18,715 bases of DNA from JBEIUO01 sp964549785. GTDB lineage: Bacteria; Planctomycetota; Phycisphaerae; Phycisphaerales; UBA1924. The translations under genes were made by a program, and so were the position numbers. Location of the stretch: the NCBI GenBank assembly GCA_964549785.1, contig CAZJXA010000046.1, forward strand, positions 1-18,715, given 5' to 3'. Below are positions 1 through 8,900 of the stretch, piece after piece (the first letter of the stretch is position 1; each line of letters begins with the position of its first letter). The notes below the pieces were generated by a model. It ran no database searches. It saw nothing but the letters and a program-made list of their open reading frames with translations, and was not told the origin of the DNA.

Positions 1-836
1 CGGTGGGGGGGCGGCTTGAGGCGGGAAACAATGTCTTGCTTTCGCTGAACCCGTCGGTCCTGCCGGGGTATGGCGAACGTGACCCGTTGGCCGCGCTATT
101 GCAGCGTTTCCGACTCTCCGCCGATACCGGTCGCCCGCTCATCACGGAAGTGTTTGGTCCGGCCGGCCGGGCGGTCGAGACCGACCGCACGTTGCTCGCC
201 GCGGACAGTGACCACCCGATCGCGAACGCCGCGAAAGGGTTGAACACGCTGCTCCCGTGGCCGATCGCGATTTCCGAGCGTCCGGAGTTGGCGAACGCGC
301 GGGTGACGGTCAGCCCGCTGTTCACCCTGCAGACCTCCGAAGGTGTGTGGACGGAGGCGCAATGGTTGAAGGTGTGGCAGACACCGAGGGAGCAGCGTTC
401 GATGATGCCGGATGCGCCCCGGTTCGACTCGGGCCGGGACTCCCGATCGCCGTCGGGCCAAGCGGTGGGCGACGCGGCCGAGCGGTGGCTGGTGGCGGCG
501 GCGGCGGAGCGGTTTGAGGTGGGCGCAGCGCCGCAACGGGTGGTGGTCGTGGGGTCCAACAGTTGGCTCATCGACCGCGTAGCGCGGCGGCAGGTGGAGG
601 TGGACGGACGGGCCGTTCCGGCGTATCCCGGGAACTACGAGTTTTTCGAGGCGGCGGTGATGTGGCTGGCCAACCAGGACGACTTGATTGCGCAGAGCCC
701 GACGGCCAGGGCGGTCCCGACGGTGAAAGACCTGTCGGCGGCCACGGTGTCGCGACTGCGGATCGGGGTGATCGCGGGGATGCCGGCGTTGATGCTGGTG
801 ATCGGGCTGGCGTATCGGATCGTGCGCGGGCGATGA
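1..836 (+). CDS. GldG-like ABC transporter auxiliary protein, C-terminal part (5' end outside window)
   Basis: This frame is open from the left edge to a TGA at 834-836, so about 277 residues of the C-terminal part are visible and the true start lies upstream. The GTG at position 3 is probably an internal codon. The layout fits the GldG/ABC-auxiliary family: a hydrophobic strand ending in VVVVGSNSWL, then NYEFFEAAVMWLANQDDLI, which matches the family's 'N.dLFLNavnWLa.ddlI' block. After that come a short linker and one terminal transmembrane segment (GVIAGMPALMLVIGLAYRIV) ending in Arg-Gly-Arg. Such proteins are membrane anchored, carry a large extracytoplasmic domain, and are encoded beside an ABC ATPase and permease in gliding or secretion-type exporters. 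Those partners would be expected just left of the window. The family call rests on pattern memory; the substrate is unknown. Confidence 0.68.
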   Translation, partial: VGGRLEAGNNVLLSLNPSVLPGYGERDPLAALLQRFRLSADTGRPLITEVFGPAGRAVETDRTLLAADSDHPIANAAKGLNTLLPWPIAISERPELANARVTVSPLFTLQTSEGVWTEAQWLKVWQTPREQRSMMPDAPRFDSGRDSRSPSGQAVGDAAERWLVAAAAERFEVGAAPQRVVVVGSNSWLIDRVARRQVEVDGRAVPAYPGNYEFFEAAVMWLANQDDLIAQSPTARAVPTVKDLSAATVSRLRIGVIAGMPALMLVIGLAYRIVRGR

Positions 837-847
837 TCGCGCCGTGA

Positions 848-866
848 TCGGCCTCGCGACGGCCGA
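848..866. terminator. Hairpin between convergent genes
   Basis: TCGGCC (848-853) pairs with GGCCGA (861-866) around a 7-base loop in the 50-bp gap between the convergent gldG-like gene and kdsB. Neither strand has a T-tract after the stem, so it would be at best a weak or factor-assisted bidirectional terminator. Confidence 0.3.
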
Positions 867-886
867 CACAACCAGATGATCGATGT

Positions 887-1633
887 TTATGGCGGTCCGC
901 GTCGTTGCGTCCGGTCCACGAATTCCGCGTATTGGGCGGGGGTATCCACGCCCCGACCGAAGAAGGGGTGTTGCAGGACCGAGATCGTGTAGCCGTGTTC
1001 CATAATGCGGAGTTGCTCGAGCATCTCGCATTGCTCGAGCGGTGCCGGCGGGAGGCGTGCGTAGGTGCGAAGGAACGAATGCCGGTAGAGGTAGATACCG
1101 ACGTGACGCAGGGGGGCGACGCCTGTTCCGCCCGCGCGGACGAACGGGATCGGAGAGCGGGAAAAATAGAGGGCGGTTCCGTCGAGCCTGAGAGCGACCT
1201 TCACGAGGTTGGGATCAGCGGGATCGTCGCCGGGGGCGAAGGGCGAGGCGGCGGTGGTCACATCGGCGTGTGTTGTCAACGCGATCGCCACGCACGAATC
1301 GATCAGCGACGGATCCATTTCCGGTTCGTCACCCTGGACGTTGACGATCAGGGCATCGTCGCGGAGGTTGAGCGTCGCGGCGGCCTCGGCCAGCCGGCTG
1401 GTGCCGTTGGGGTGGTCGGGGCTGGTGAGAACACACTCGCCGCCAAAGGCTTGGACGGCGGCCAAGACTTCGTGGTCGTCGGCGGCGACGACCACGCGAG
1501 AAAGCGAACGGGCCTGGCGCGCCCGGTCCCACACGTGCCGCAACAGGGGCCAGCCGGTTGCGGAGGCGAGGATTTTTCGAGGGAAACGGGTTGAGCCGAG
1601 GCGGGCGGGGATGATGGCGACGGTGGCGGGCAT
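887..1633 (-). CDS. kdsB: 3-deoxy-manno-octulosonate cytidylyltransferase (CMP-Kdo synthetase)
   Basis: Cytoplasmic enzyme that couples CTP and Kdo to give CMP-Kdo, the activated sugar that Kdo transferase adds to lipid A. The 248-residue protein has the usual family length. Visible signatures are IPARLGSTRFPRK (res 8-20, nucleotide-binding loop), VVAADD (48-53), HPNGTSRLAEAA (74-85), VNVQGDEP (97-104, metal-binding Asp), YFSRSPIPF (156-164), HVGIYLYR (177-184), CEMLEQLRIMEHG (202-214) and GVDTP (228-232). The frame is open 53 codons further upstream, but the ATG at 1633 begins MPATVAIIPARLGS, where the family starts; the extension overlaps the preceding gene and shows no similarity. No clear Shine-Dalgarno precedes it. 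It lies 46 bp after the TPR gene on the same strand, so co-transcription is likely. Ser79 occupies the Asp/Glu position of the more common GTDR/GTER motif. Its presence implies a lipopolysaccharide-type outer membrane. Confidence 0.95.
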   Translation of the reverse strand: MPATVAIIPARLGSTRFPRKILASATGWPLLRHVWDRARQARSLSRVVVAADDHEVLAAVQAFGGECVLTSPDHPNGTSRLAEAAATLNLRDDALIVNVQGDEPEMDPSLIDSCVAIALTTHADVTTAASPFAPGDDPADPNLVKVALRLDGTALYFSRSPIPFVRAGGTGVAPLRHVGIYLYRHSFLRTYARLPPAPLEQCEMLEQLRIMEHGYTISVLQHPFFGRGVDTPAQYAEFVDRTQRRGPP

Positions 1634-1679
1634 GTGGCGGCGGGAATGCACGGCGTGCTCCCGGAATCGGAGGTGAACT

Positions 1680-3194
1680 TCAGCCCTTGGCGCGAAGGTC
1701 CGCGACCATTTTCTTGATGGCGTCGCGCCGGGCCCGGATGTCCCTGTATCCGAACTGCTGGGCAGCGATCGAAGCGGCGATGCGTTCCGCATCTTCGGCG
1801 GTTGCGAGGTCCTTGGCGGTTTCGGCCTTGGCCTGGAGCGCGGCCATCAGGAAGTAGCGGAGTTCGAGCTGGAGTTCGGGGGTGAGTTCGCGGCTTTCGA
1901 GGGCCTTGCGGAAGGTTTCGATGGCCTCGTCGATGTAATCGATCTTGAGGAAAGCCTGTCCGAGATAGGTCAGCGCAACGGTGCGGCCCTTGGGGTCGGT
2001 CTGGGCCTCCTGCAAGAGAGTGATGGCCCCGTCCCAATCGCCGATGGCGAAAAGTCGCTTGCCCAGTTCCAACTTGCGGGAGAGATCGCTCGGATAAGCC
2101 TCGACCCGAAGGCGGTACTCGTCGGCCTCGAGCTTGTTGAAATCGTCCGTCGCTTGCGCGAACATGCGGCCTACGTCTTCATCCGTGGGGGCCTGCTCGG
2201 CCATGCGTCGCAACTCGGAGACGCCGCGGCGGGCTTGGCGGATGCGCACGTCGCCCGCCAACTCGCGGAAGCGGAACTGCTTGAAGTCGGTGGCGGCTTT
2301 CATGTAGAGGGCGTAGGCCTTTTCTTCGTCATCGCGGCGTCCCCGCTCCATCAGCAGTTTGGCGAGTTTTTCGAGACTGGGGATATCGCCCGGGCGGTTT
2401 TCGACCTCCTGGCGCGCGGCCAGGACGAGGCGGTCAACAGTCTCGTCGGTCTTCCCGATGCGATCGGCATCGTCCAACAATTGCTGCTTGTCGGCGTTTC
2501 GGATGTTGCGACGAAAGCCGCCCTGCTCTCCGGGCTGGTCGTAGCCGCCGGAGTTCATGGTTGCCTGCGCGGCGAGACCGCGGATGTGGGCGGCCAAGTT
2601 GCCGTCGGAAGGGTCCACGCGGTAGGCTTGCTCGGCCGCGGCGACGGCCTTGTCGAAACTGCCAGCCTTGTTGAAACTGTCGCTCAACTTCATCAGCAGG
2701 TCTTTGCGAACACGCTTTTCGCGCAGGACGGCGCCGAACGCGCGCTCGCCCATCCACAGGACCGGCGCGGAAAGGTTGAGTTTGGCGGCGAGTTCGGTAG
2801 CCCGGACGGCGAGGGAGGCTTCGGTCGGTTTCACGGACCACTCGAGCATGGCTCCCAGATAGCGATCGACGTCGGTCTTTCCGGAGACAGCCGTCTGCAC
2901 GGCCTTGCCGACGCCTTTCTTGGAGGCCGGATCGGCGAGGAAGCCCGGGACAGACTGAAAGAAACCCTCGATCCCGACCATGTTCGCGGGATCGAAGCGG
3001 AGGCCGCTCAACCAGAGTTGCATGGCGTATTCGTAATTGGTCGCTTCGTGCATGCTGCGGGCGTGCTGGAAAAACTTGGCGGCTTTCTCCGGCGAAAACT
3101 GAAGCGGCCCTTCCGATTGAACGGGGTCCGAAGGCTCACCCGGCTTGCCAGCGGCGGCTGGGGCCTTCTCGTCTTTTTTTCCAAACCACGCCAA
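1680..3194 (-). CDS. TPR-like helical repeat protein
   Basis: A 504-residue, helix-rich protein with no signal peptide or membrane segment, so probably a cytoplasmic scaffold. The N-terminus (MAWFGKKDEK) leads into a Pro/Gly-rich linker to about residue 35. Amphipathic helix pairs follow, and the clearest TPR unit is around residues 406-436 (VALTYLGQAFLKIDYIDEAIE...). An earlier one lies near residues 185-205 (FNKAGSFDKAVAAAEQAYRVDP). The start is decided by a strong Shine-Dalgarno: reading the minus strand, GAGAGGA sits 8-9 bases before a TTG at 3194. The frame could run 12 codons further to an ATG at 3230, but that start has no ribosome site and would put GAGAGGA inside the coding region. 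kdsB follows after 46 bp. The gene is divergent from def. I do not recognise a specific function; TPR proteins generally assemble partner proteins. Confidence 0.82.
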   Translation of the reverse strand: MAWFGKKDEKAPAAAGKPGEPSDPVQSEGPLQFSPEKAAKFFQHARSMHEATNYEYAMQLWLSGLRFDPANMVGIEGFFQSVPGFLADPASKKGVGKAVQTAVSGKTDVDRYLGAMLEWSVKPTEASLAVRATELAAKLNLSAPVLWMGERAFGAVLREKRVRKDLLMKLSDSFNKAGSFDKAVAAAEQAYRVDPSDGNLAAHIRGLAAQATMNSGGYDQPGEQGGFRRNIRNADKQQLLDDADRIGKTDETVDRLVLAARQEVENRPGDIPSLEKLAKLLMERGRRDDEEKAYALYMKAATDFKQFRFRELAGDVRIRQARRGVSELRRMAEQAPTDEDVGRMFAQATDDFNKLEADEYRLRVEAYPSDLSRKLELGKRLFAIGDWDGAITLLQEAQTDPKGRTVALTYLGQAFLKIDYIDEAIETFRKALESRELTPELQLELRYFLMAALQAKAETAKDLATAEDAERIAASIAAQQFGYRDIRARRDAIKKMVADLRAKG

Positions 3195-3299
3195 CGTTGA
3201 GTTCCTCTCGAAAAACGGGATACCCGGCACCGCGTGCCCCCGAGGGCGGCTTGGTTCCAGAGCACTTTATCGCCCAAGTCTACTCGGTACGGAGCGCCG
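3195..3299. promoter_or_regulatory. Divergent intergenic region (TPR-kdsB / def)
   Basis: These 105 bp must carry the 5' signals for both the leftward TPR-kdsB unit and the rightward def-fmt run. The two Shine-Dalgarno sites are clear: GAGAGGA on the minus strand at about 3203-3209 and GGAG on the plus strand at 3291-3294. A small perfect hairpin (GGCAC-CGC-GTGCC, 3226-3238) sits near the TPR side. I could not find a convincing -35/-10 pair on either strand. Confidence 0.4.
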
Positions 3300-3911
3300 A
3301 TGCCGAACCCGCAGCGATCGATCGCCGGTGCGGCCCCTACCGTTGCTACCCCGATGCCTGTAGACCCGCAACAGCTCCGAATTCACACCTATCCCGCCGT
3401 GGTTCTTCGCACCCCAGCCAAGATTGTTGCCGCCGTCACCGATGAAGTGCGGGCGGTTGCGACCGCCATGTTCGCAATCATGGACACTGCCGAAGGGATC
3501 GGGCTGGCCGCCCCGCAGGTAGGGCTGTCGTGGCGGATGTTCGTGATCGATATCCCCGCCGATACCGGCCGGTCGAAGGCACAGGCCGGGTTTCCGGACT
3601 CTTCCGGGGGCCGCAAGGCGTATATCAACCCGGTTATCAGCGATCCGGGCGGGGGGTCCGAGCCGTACGAGGAAGGGTGCCTGAGTCTGCCCGATATTCG
3701 GGGCGACGTCCTTCGCCCGCCGATCGTGACGATCGAGGCCACGGACTTGGCGGGCAATGTCTTCCGGGAAACCGGAAGTGGGCTTCTCGCCCGGTGCTGG
3801 CAGCACGAGATGGACCACTTGGACGGGGTACTCATCTTGGATCGCATGAGCCCGACACAACTTCTCAAGAACCGACGCGCGATCCGCGATCTTGAAGCGG
3901 GCGACGAGTAG
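3300..3911 (+). CDS. def: Peptide deformylase
   Basis: Removes the formyl group from the N-terminal Met of nascent proteins and acts at the ribosome. All three metal-site motifs are intact in the 203-residue protein: GIGLAAPQVG (res 66-75), EEGCLSLP (124-131, metal-ligand Cys127) and QHEMDHLDG (168-176, His169, Glu170 and His173). The ATG at 3300 is preceded by GGAG with 5-base spacing. The alternative ATG at 3354 has no ribosome site, and the frame upstream of 3300 (to 3234) has no family similarity. This choice leaves an N-terminal Pro/Ala-rich extension of about 20 residues before the family core (QLRIHTYPAVVLR). fmt follows 18 bp later, the widespread def-fmt arrangement. Confidence 0.95.
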   Translation: MPNPQRSIAGAAPTVATPMPVDPQQLRIHTYPAVVLRTPAKIVAAVTDEVRAVATAMFAIMDTAEGIGLAAPQVGLSWRMFVIDIPADTGRSKAQAGFPDSSGGRKAYINPVISDPGGGSEPYEEGCLSLPDIRGDVLRPPIVTIEATDLAGNVFRETGSGLLARCWQHEMDHLDGVLILDRMSPTQLLKNRRAIRDLEAGDE

Positions 3912-3929
3912 CGGCCCTCGGAACCACCT

Positions 3930-4895
3930 ATGACTGCAAGGCAACGGATTGTCTTTCTCGGTTCAGGAGCGTTCGGCGTGCCGACATTGCGGTGGCTGGC
4001 GGCGGAGCACGACATTGTCGCGGTCGTATCGCAGCCCGACAAGCCCGCGGGTCGGGGCGCCGAACTTTCCGCGACGCCGGTCGCAGCCCATGCGATGGCC
4101 TCGCTTGCCCACGTTCCGTTGCTTCGGGTGGCCAACGTCAACGACGAGGAGACGGCGGACTTTCTGCGCAGCGCCCGGCCCGACGTGTGGGTGGTGATCG
4201 CGTTCGGGCAAAAACTTGGTAAACCTCTGCTGGAAGGGCAGAGGGCGATGAATCTGCACGCCTCGCTGTTGCCCCGATGGAGGGGGGCGGCTCCCATCCA
4301 TGCGGCGATGTTGGCGGGCGATCCGATGACCGGCAACAGCGTTATCACGCTGGCGGAGCGGATGGATGCGGGGCTGGTGCTGACGCAGTCGGAGCACGCG
4401 ATCAGCCCGTTGACCACGGTCGGCGAGTTGCACGACCTCTTGGCCGCGGACGGGCCCGCCGTAATAGGGAAGGCACTGGAGCGGGCCGCGCGCGAGTGGC
4501 CGTTCGGCACCGTTCAGGACGCATCTCGCGTGACGCTCGCGGGCAAGTTAAGCAAGGCGGATGGGTGGGTGGATTTTTGCGTGGAGGCGGATGTGTGCCG
4601 ACGACGGATCAACGGGTTGTCGCCCTGGCCGGGTGTGACGGCCACGTTCCGGGGTGAACCGCTGCGACTGCTTCGCGCCGGCCCGGTCGAAGGCGGAGCG
4701 CAATCCGGCAGGGGAGGGGAAATTCTTGACATCGGTTTGGGCCTTGTCGGATGCGGCCATGGAACAAGTATGCGGTTGATCGACATTCAACTGGCGGGCA
4801 AGCGGGCGATGCCGTGGCCAGATTTTGTGAACGGGAAGCGCGTCGTCGTCGGTGAAATGATCTTGGGGATGTCGGCCGGGGGTGCGCCGTGCTGA
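3930..4895 (+). CDS. fmt: Methionyl-tRNA formyltransferase
   Basis: Transfers a formyl group from 10-formyltetrahydrofolate to initiator Met-tRNA in the cytoplasm. The 321 residues match the family length. The N-terminal Rossmann-type start is IVFLGSGAFGVPTLRWL (res 7-23). The active-site block MNLHASLLPRWRGAAPI (107-123) gives Asn108 and His110, and MDAGLV (145-150) supplies Asp146; these align with the E. coli Asn106/His108/Asp144 triad. The C-terminal tRNA-binding OB-type domain is recognised by INGLSPWPGVTATF, followed by a LRLLRAGPVE strand. The ATG at 3930 lies 18 bp after def. The stop overlaps the next gene by 7 bp. Nothing is missing or unusual in the catalytic core. Confidence 0.96.
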   Translation: MTARQRIVFLGSGAFGVPTLRWLAAEHDIVAVVSQPDKPAGRGAELSATPVAAHAMASLAHVPLLRVANVNDEETADFLRSARPDVWVVIAFGQKLGKPLLEGQRAMNLHASLLPRWRGAAPIHAAMLAGDPMTGNSVITLAERMDAGLVLTQSEHAISPLTTVGELHDLLAADGPAVIGKALERAAREWPFGTVQDASRVTLAGKLSKADGWVDFCVEADVCRRRINGLSPWPGVTATFRGEPLRLLRAGPVEGGAQSGRGGEILDIGLGLVGCGHGTSMRLIDIQLAGKRAMPWPDFVNGKRVVVGEMILGMSAGGAPC

Positions 4896-5488
4896 CCCTC
4901 TGGGACGTGATCGAGACCCCGGTGGCGGCGGCCGCCAGACCCGCGAAGCGGCCCAAAGCGAAAAGTGCGAGCGCGGAACACCGCCCTGAACCCGCAGAGC
5001 CCGCGGCAGCGCCCGCATGCCACGGACCGTTTGACGCGATTGTGAGGACGATGCTCGGCCGTTACGGCGTACGGGTGCGAAAATGGAGGAGGTCGTCCAC
5101 GGGTCTGGCTTCGCTGGTTCAAAAGCGGAACGGCGCAATCGAGCGTTGGGTTGAATCACCGAGGCCAACAACGCCCTTAGCGCTCTCGATTTTTCTTCAT
5201 GAGATCGGGCACCACGCCTTGGGGATAGGGGCGATCAGGCCCCGGTGTCTGGAGGAATACCACGCGTGGCAGTTCGCTTTCGCGGCGATGCGGGAGCACT
5301 CGGTGCCGGTAAACGAGAAGGTGCTGGCGCGGTATGAGCGGGCTATGCGTTACGCGGTCGGGAAGGCCGCCCGACGAAACATCCGCTCGCTTCCGCAAGA
5401 ATTGCTGGAGTTCGCGCGCGAGCCAATGCCCATCGTGCTCGCGAAATCGAATCCGCGTCGCGTGGGCAACGAACCCAACTACTCATGA
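4889..5488 (+). CDS. Small HEXXH metallopeptidase-like protein, family not recognised
   Basis: A 199-residue protein without signal peptide or transmembrane segment. The first 45 residues are low-complexity Ala/Pro/Lys-rich. A helical core holds LHEIGHH (res 103-109), a canonical zinc-protease motif with His104, Glu105 and His108. It is followed by CLEEYHAWQFAFAAM (120-134), where Glu122 or Glu123 could be the third zinc ligand. A hydrophobic helix with HEXXH followed by E..A..FA resembles ImmA/IrrE-type peptidases, but the helix-turn-helix partner is absent and overall similarity is weak. The GTG start at 4889 lies inside the end of fmt (7-bp overlap), and its TGA overlaps the ATG of the next gene, so translation is probably coupled on both sides. 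The context suggests co-expression with translation-initiation chemistry. The substrate is unknown; it could also be a regulator with a degenerate protease fold. Confidence 0.75.
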   Translation: MLTLWDVIETPVAAAARPAKRPKAKSASAEHRPEPAEPAAAPACHGPFDAIVRTMLGRYGVRVRKWRRSSTGLASLVQKRNGAIERWVESPRPTTPLALSIFLHEIGHHALGIGAIRPRCLEEYHAWQFAFAAMREHSVPVNEKVLARYERAMRYAVGKAARRNIRSLPQELLEFAREPMPIVLAKSNPRRVGNEPNYS

Positions 5489-5910
5489 CGACACCACCCG
5501 CTGCGGTCACCATTTTGTTTGACGGACAGTGTCCGCTGTGCCTGCGAGAGGTCAGTTTTCTCGCCAAGCGCGATCGTGGCCGCGGCCGGCTGGGCTTGAT
5601 TGACATCACGGCTCACGGGTTCGATGCCACCCGTTGGGGGCTGACTCTGGCGGACGTTCACGGATCTATTCATGGGCTGGATGCGGAGGGCCGGGTCATC
5701 ACGGGTCCGGAAGTCTTTCGCCGGGCCTATGAAGCGGTTGGGTTGGGCTGGATCGTCGGCTGGACGGCGTGGCGGCCGTTTCGGGGAGCCGTTGATGCGG
5801 CGTACCGGTGGTTTGCCCGCCATCGGCACCGTCTGACCGGACGGAAGAATCCGTGCCCGGCGGGGTCGTGCGGGGTCGCGCCGACGACAAGGGCGGGAGA
5901 AAGTCGGTAG
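5485..5910 (+). CDS. DCC-family (DUF393) thiol-disulfide protein
   Basis: A 141-residue protein with a thioredoxin-like start: ILFDGQCPLCLREVSFL, where DGQCPLC (res 13-19) is the DCC-family signature with Cys16 and Cys19. The middle matches the family pattern of a short hydrophobic strand, then 'GLDAEGRVITGPEVFRRAYEAVGLGWIVGW', a helix with a WxxxxP-type turn, and a basic AYRWFARHRHR helix. Near the C-terminus there is an extra cysteine pair, CPAGSC (Cys124 and Cys129), as in many family members. The ATG at 5485 overlaps the stop of the HEXXH gene (ATGA), so the two are translationally coupled. Family members are presumed to be redox-active but no reaction is firmly established; there is no signal peptide. 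Confidence 0.87.
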   Translation: MTTPPAAVTILFDGQCPLCLREVSFLAKRDRGRGRLGLIDITAHGFDATRWGLTLADVHGSIHGLDAEGRVITGPEVFRRAYEAVGLGWIVGWTAWRPFRGAVDAAYRWFARHRHRLTGRKNPCPAGSCGVAPTTRAGESR

Positions 5911-5977
5911 GATTGCGAGGCGTTCGCGCATCCACCGACAGCGGCGGGGCTTCGTGTCGATCTCTATTGGAGGCGGG

Positions 5978-8900
5978 ATGTTGAATTTCAAGGTGATTGC
6001 CGGGGTCTTGATCGCCGCGATCCTGAGCGTGGCGGTAGCGGGGACGAAGTCGCGATCAGAAGCGGCTTTTCAGCCCGAAGGCCAGCCGGACGCGAAACCA
6101 GAGTCGAAGAGTCCGCCGCAACCCTCGGCCAAAACGCCTGTGGCGGCGCCGCCCGAGAAGACCGCGCAGGGGACCGAAACCAGTGTGGCGAAGGATGCGC
6201 CAGTCGATGCGAACGTCGCGGACGAACCACCCGGCGACACCGTCGAGCCGAAGAAGTCTCCGTTAGACGTGTCTCCCAAGCCGGAGGGTCCGCTCGCCAA
6301 ACTCGATTCGACCACGTTCGCCGCGGTCTCGGCCCGGTGCATCGGCCCCGCGATCATGTCGGGGCGGATCGGCGATATCGCGGTGAATCCGACAAAGACC
6401 AGCGAGTGGTATGTGGCGGTCTCGTCGGGAAACGTGTGGAAAACCGTGAACGCGGGGACGACGTTCTTCCCCATTTTCGACGGGTACGGGTCGTATTCCA
6501 TCGGCTGTGTCACGCTCGACCCGAACAATCCCAGCACGGTGTGGGTGGGGACCGGTGAAAACAACAGTCAACGCAGCGTCGGCTGGGGGGACGGCGTATA
6601 TGTGTCCCGCGACGGTGGGCAGTCGTTCACCAATGTGGGGCTGAAGGAATCCGAGCATGTGGGCATGATCACGGTCGATCCGCGAGACTCCAAGACGGTG
6701 TTCGTGGCGGCGATGGGGCCGCTGTGGAAGTCGGGGGGCGAGCGTGGGGTCTACCGGTCGAAGGACGCGGGGGGCACATGGGAGCGGGTGCTGCACATCT
6801 CGGATGACACGGGCGTGAGCGAGGTACGCATGGACCCGCGCAACCCCGACGTGATGTACGCCACGGCGTACCAGCGTCGCCGGCATGTGTGGACGCTGAT
6901 CAACGGGGGGCCGGAGTCGAATATTTACAAATCCACGGATGCCGGTGTGACCTGGTCGAAGACCGACAGCGGGCTTCCGGGCGTCGAGAAAGGGCGCATC
7001 GGATTGGCGATCTCGCCCGCGGACCCGGACACGGTGTACGCGATCGTGGAGGCGGCCGAGGGTCAGTCCGGGGTGTATCGCTCGACGAACGCGGGCGGAA
7101 CGTGGGAGAAGCGGAGCGGTTATGTCAGCACGAGTCCGCAGTACTACCAGGAGTTGTTCGCCGATCCGCACAACAAGAACCGGGTGTACTCGATGGACAC
7201 ATATCTGCACATGTCGGACGATGGCGGCTCCAACTGGCGGAGCATCGAGGGCGGCGACAAACATGTGGACAACCATGCGCTCTGGATTGACCCGGCGAAC
7301 ACCGATCACCTGATCGCCGGGTGCGACGGCGGTATCTACGAAACCTTCGATCTGGGCCGCAACTGGCGGCATTTCGAGAACCTGCCGGTGATGCAGTTTT
7401 ACCGAGTGGCCGTGGACAACGCGGAACCATTTTACAATGTGTACGGCGGAACGCAGGACAACAGCACGCTGGGCGGCCCATCGCGCACGACCGACCGGCT
7501 GGGCATCCCGAACGAAGACTGGTTTGTGGTGGTGGGGGGCGACGGGTTTGAGCCCGCCATCGACCCGACCGACCCGAACATCGTCTACGGGCAGTGGCAG
7601 CACGCGGGTCTGGTTCGCTTCGATCGGTTGACGGGAGAGTCAACCGATATCAAGCCGCGTGAGAAAGTCGGCGAGGCTCCGTATGTGTGGCACTGGGATT
7701 CGCCGCTGCTCATCAGCCCGCACAGTCACACGCGGTTGTACTTCGGGGCCGACCGCATCTTCCGCTCGGACGATCGGGGCGACTCGTGGGAGGCCATCAG
7801 CCCGGACCTGACGCGGAACCTCGATCGCAACACCCTGAAGGTGATGGGGAAGGTGCAGACGATCGATGCGGTCGCGAAGCACATGAGTACGTCGATCTTC
7901 GGGAACTGTGTGGCGCTCTCGGAGTCGCGGGTGCGGGAAGGGCTGTTGTATGTGGGTACCGACGACGGGCTTGTGCATGTGACCAAGGACGGCGGGGCGA
8001 CGTGGAGAAAGATCGAAGCACTGCCCGTGGTTCCCGATATGACGTATGTGTCCGACGTCGAAGCAGGATGGCACGAGGCCGAGACGGTCTTCGCGACGTT
8101 CGACAACCATAAAAACGGCGACTTCACGCCGTACGTCATGCAGAGCGGCGACGCGGGCGAGACGTGGCGTTCGATCGCGGGCGACCTTCCGGCGAACAAC
8201 ACGGCCCTCACGATCGCGCAGGACCACGTCAATCCGCGGCTGCTCTTTGTCGGCACCGAGTTCGGCGCCTACTACACCATCGACGGCGGGCTGAAGTGGG
8301 TCAAGATTTCCGGCCTCCCGACGATCGCCGTCCGCGATATCGACATTCAGCGGCGCGAGAACGACCTTGCCCTGGCGACGTTCGGACGCGGGTTTTACAT
8401 CGTCGATGACTATTCGCCGTTGCGGCTTGCCACGGACGAGATCCTGGCCAGACCGGCGGCGTTCTTCCCGGTCAAGCCGGCGTTGGCGTTCATTCCGCGG
8501 TCCCGCTTAGGCGGCGGAGCGGGTCGCGGGTGGTCCGGGGCTTCGCATTATGCCGCGGCCAATCCGCCGCACGGGGCGACCTTCACGTTCAGTCTCAAAG
8601 AGAAGATCATGACCCTCGCCGAACGGCGCAAGGAAGCCCAGGGAAAAGAGGACGCTGTGTACCCCGCGCTTGAGCAGACCCGTGCCGAGATGCTGGAGCA
8701 AGAGCCCGAAATCTTCGTCGATGTCCGGTTCGAGGGGGTTTCCATCCGCGTCGTCCCCGCGCCCCGCACCGCCGGCGTCCATCGCGTCGTCTGGGATCTT
8801 CGGCATTCGGCGGTCGGGCCGGCCGAACACTCGCTCCCGGGTGGCGGCGGACGGCTCGCGTTACCCGGCTCCTACACGGCGACCCTTTGCCGCGTGATCG

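Noticed and set aside
96..1031. A 311-codon open frame on the minus strand opposite the gldG-like gene and overlapping kdsB
   Set aside because: The Arg/His/Pro-rich translation is typical of antisense GC-rich frames, and it conflicts with both better-supported genes.
2154..3200. A 348-codon open frame on the plus strand opposite the TPR gene
   Set aside because: It mirrors the TPR coding frame; the TPR start has a strong Shine-Dalgarno and its translation has repeat character, whereas the plus-strand product looks random.
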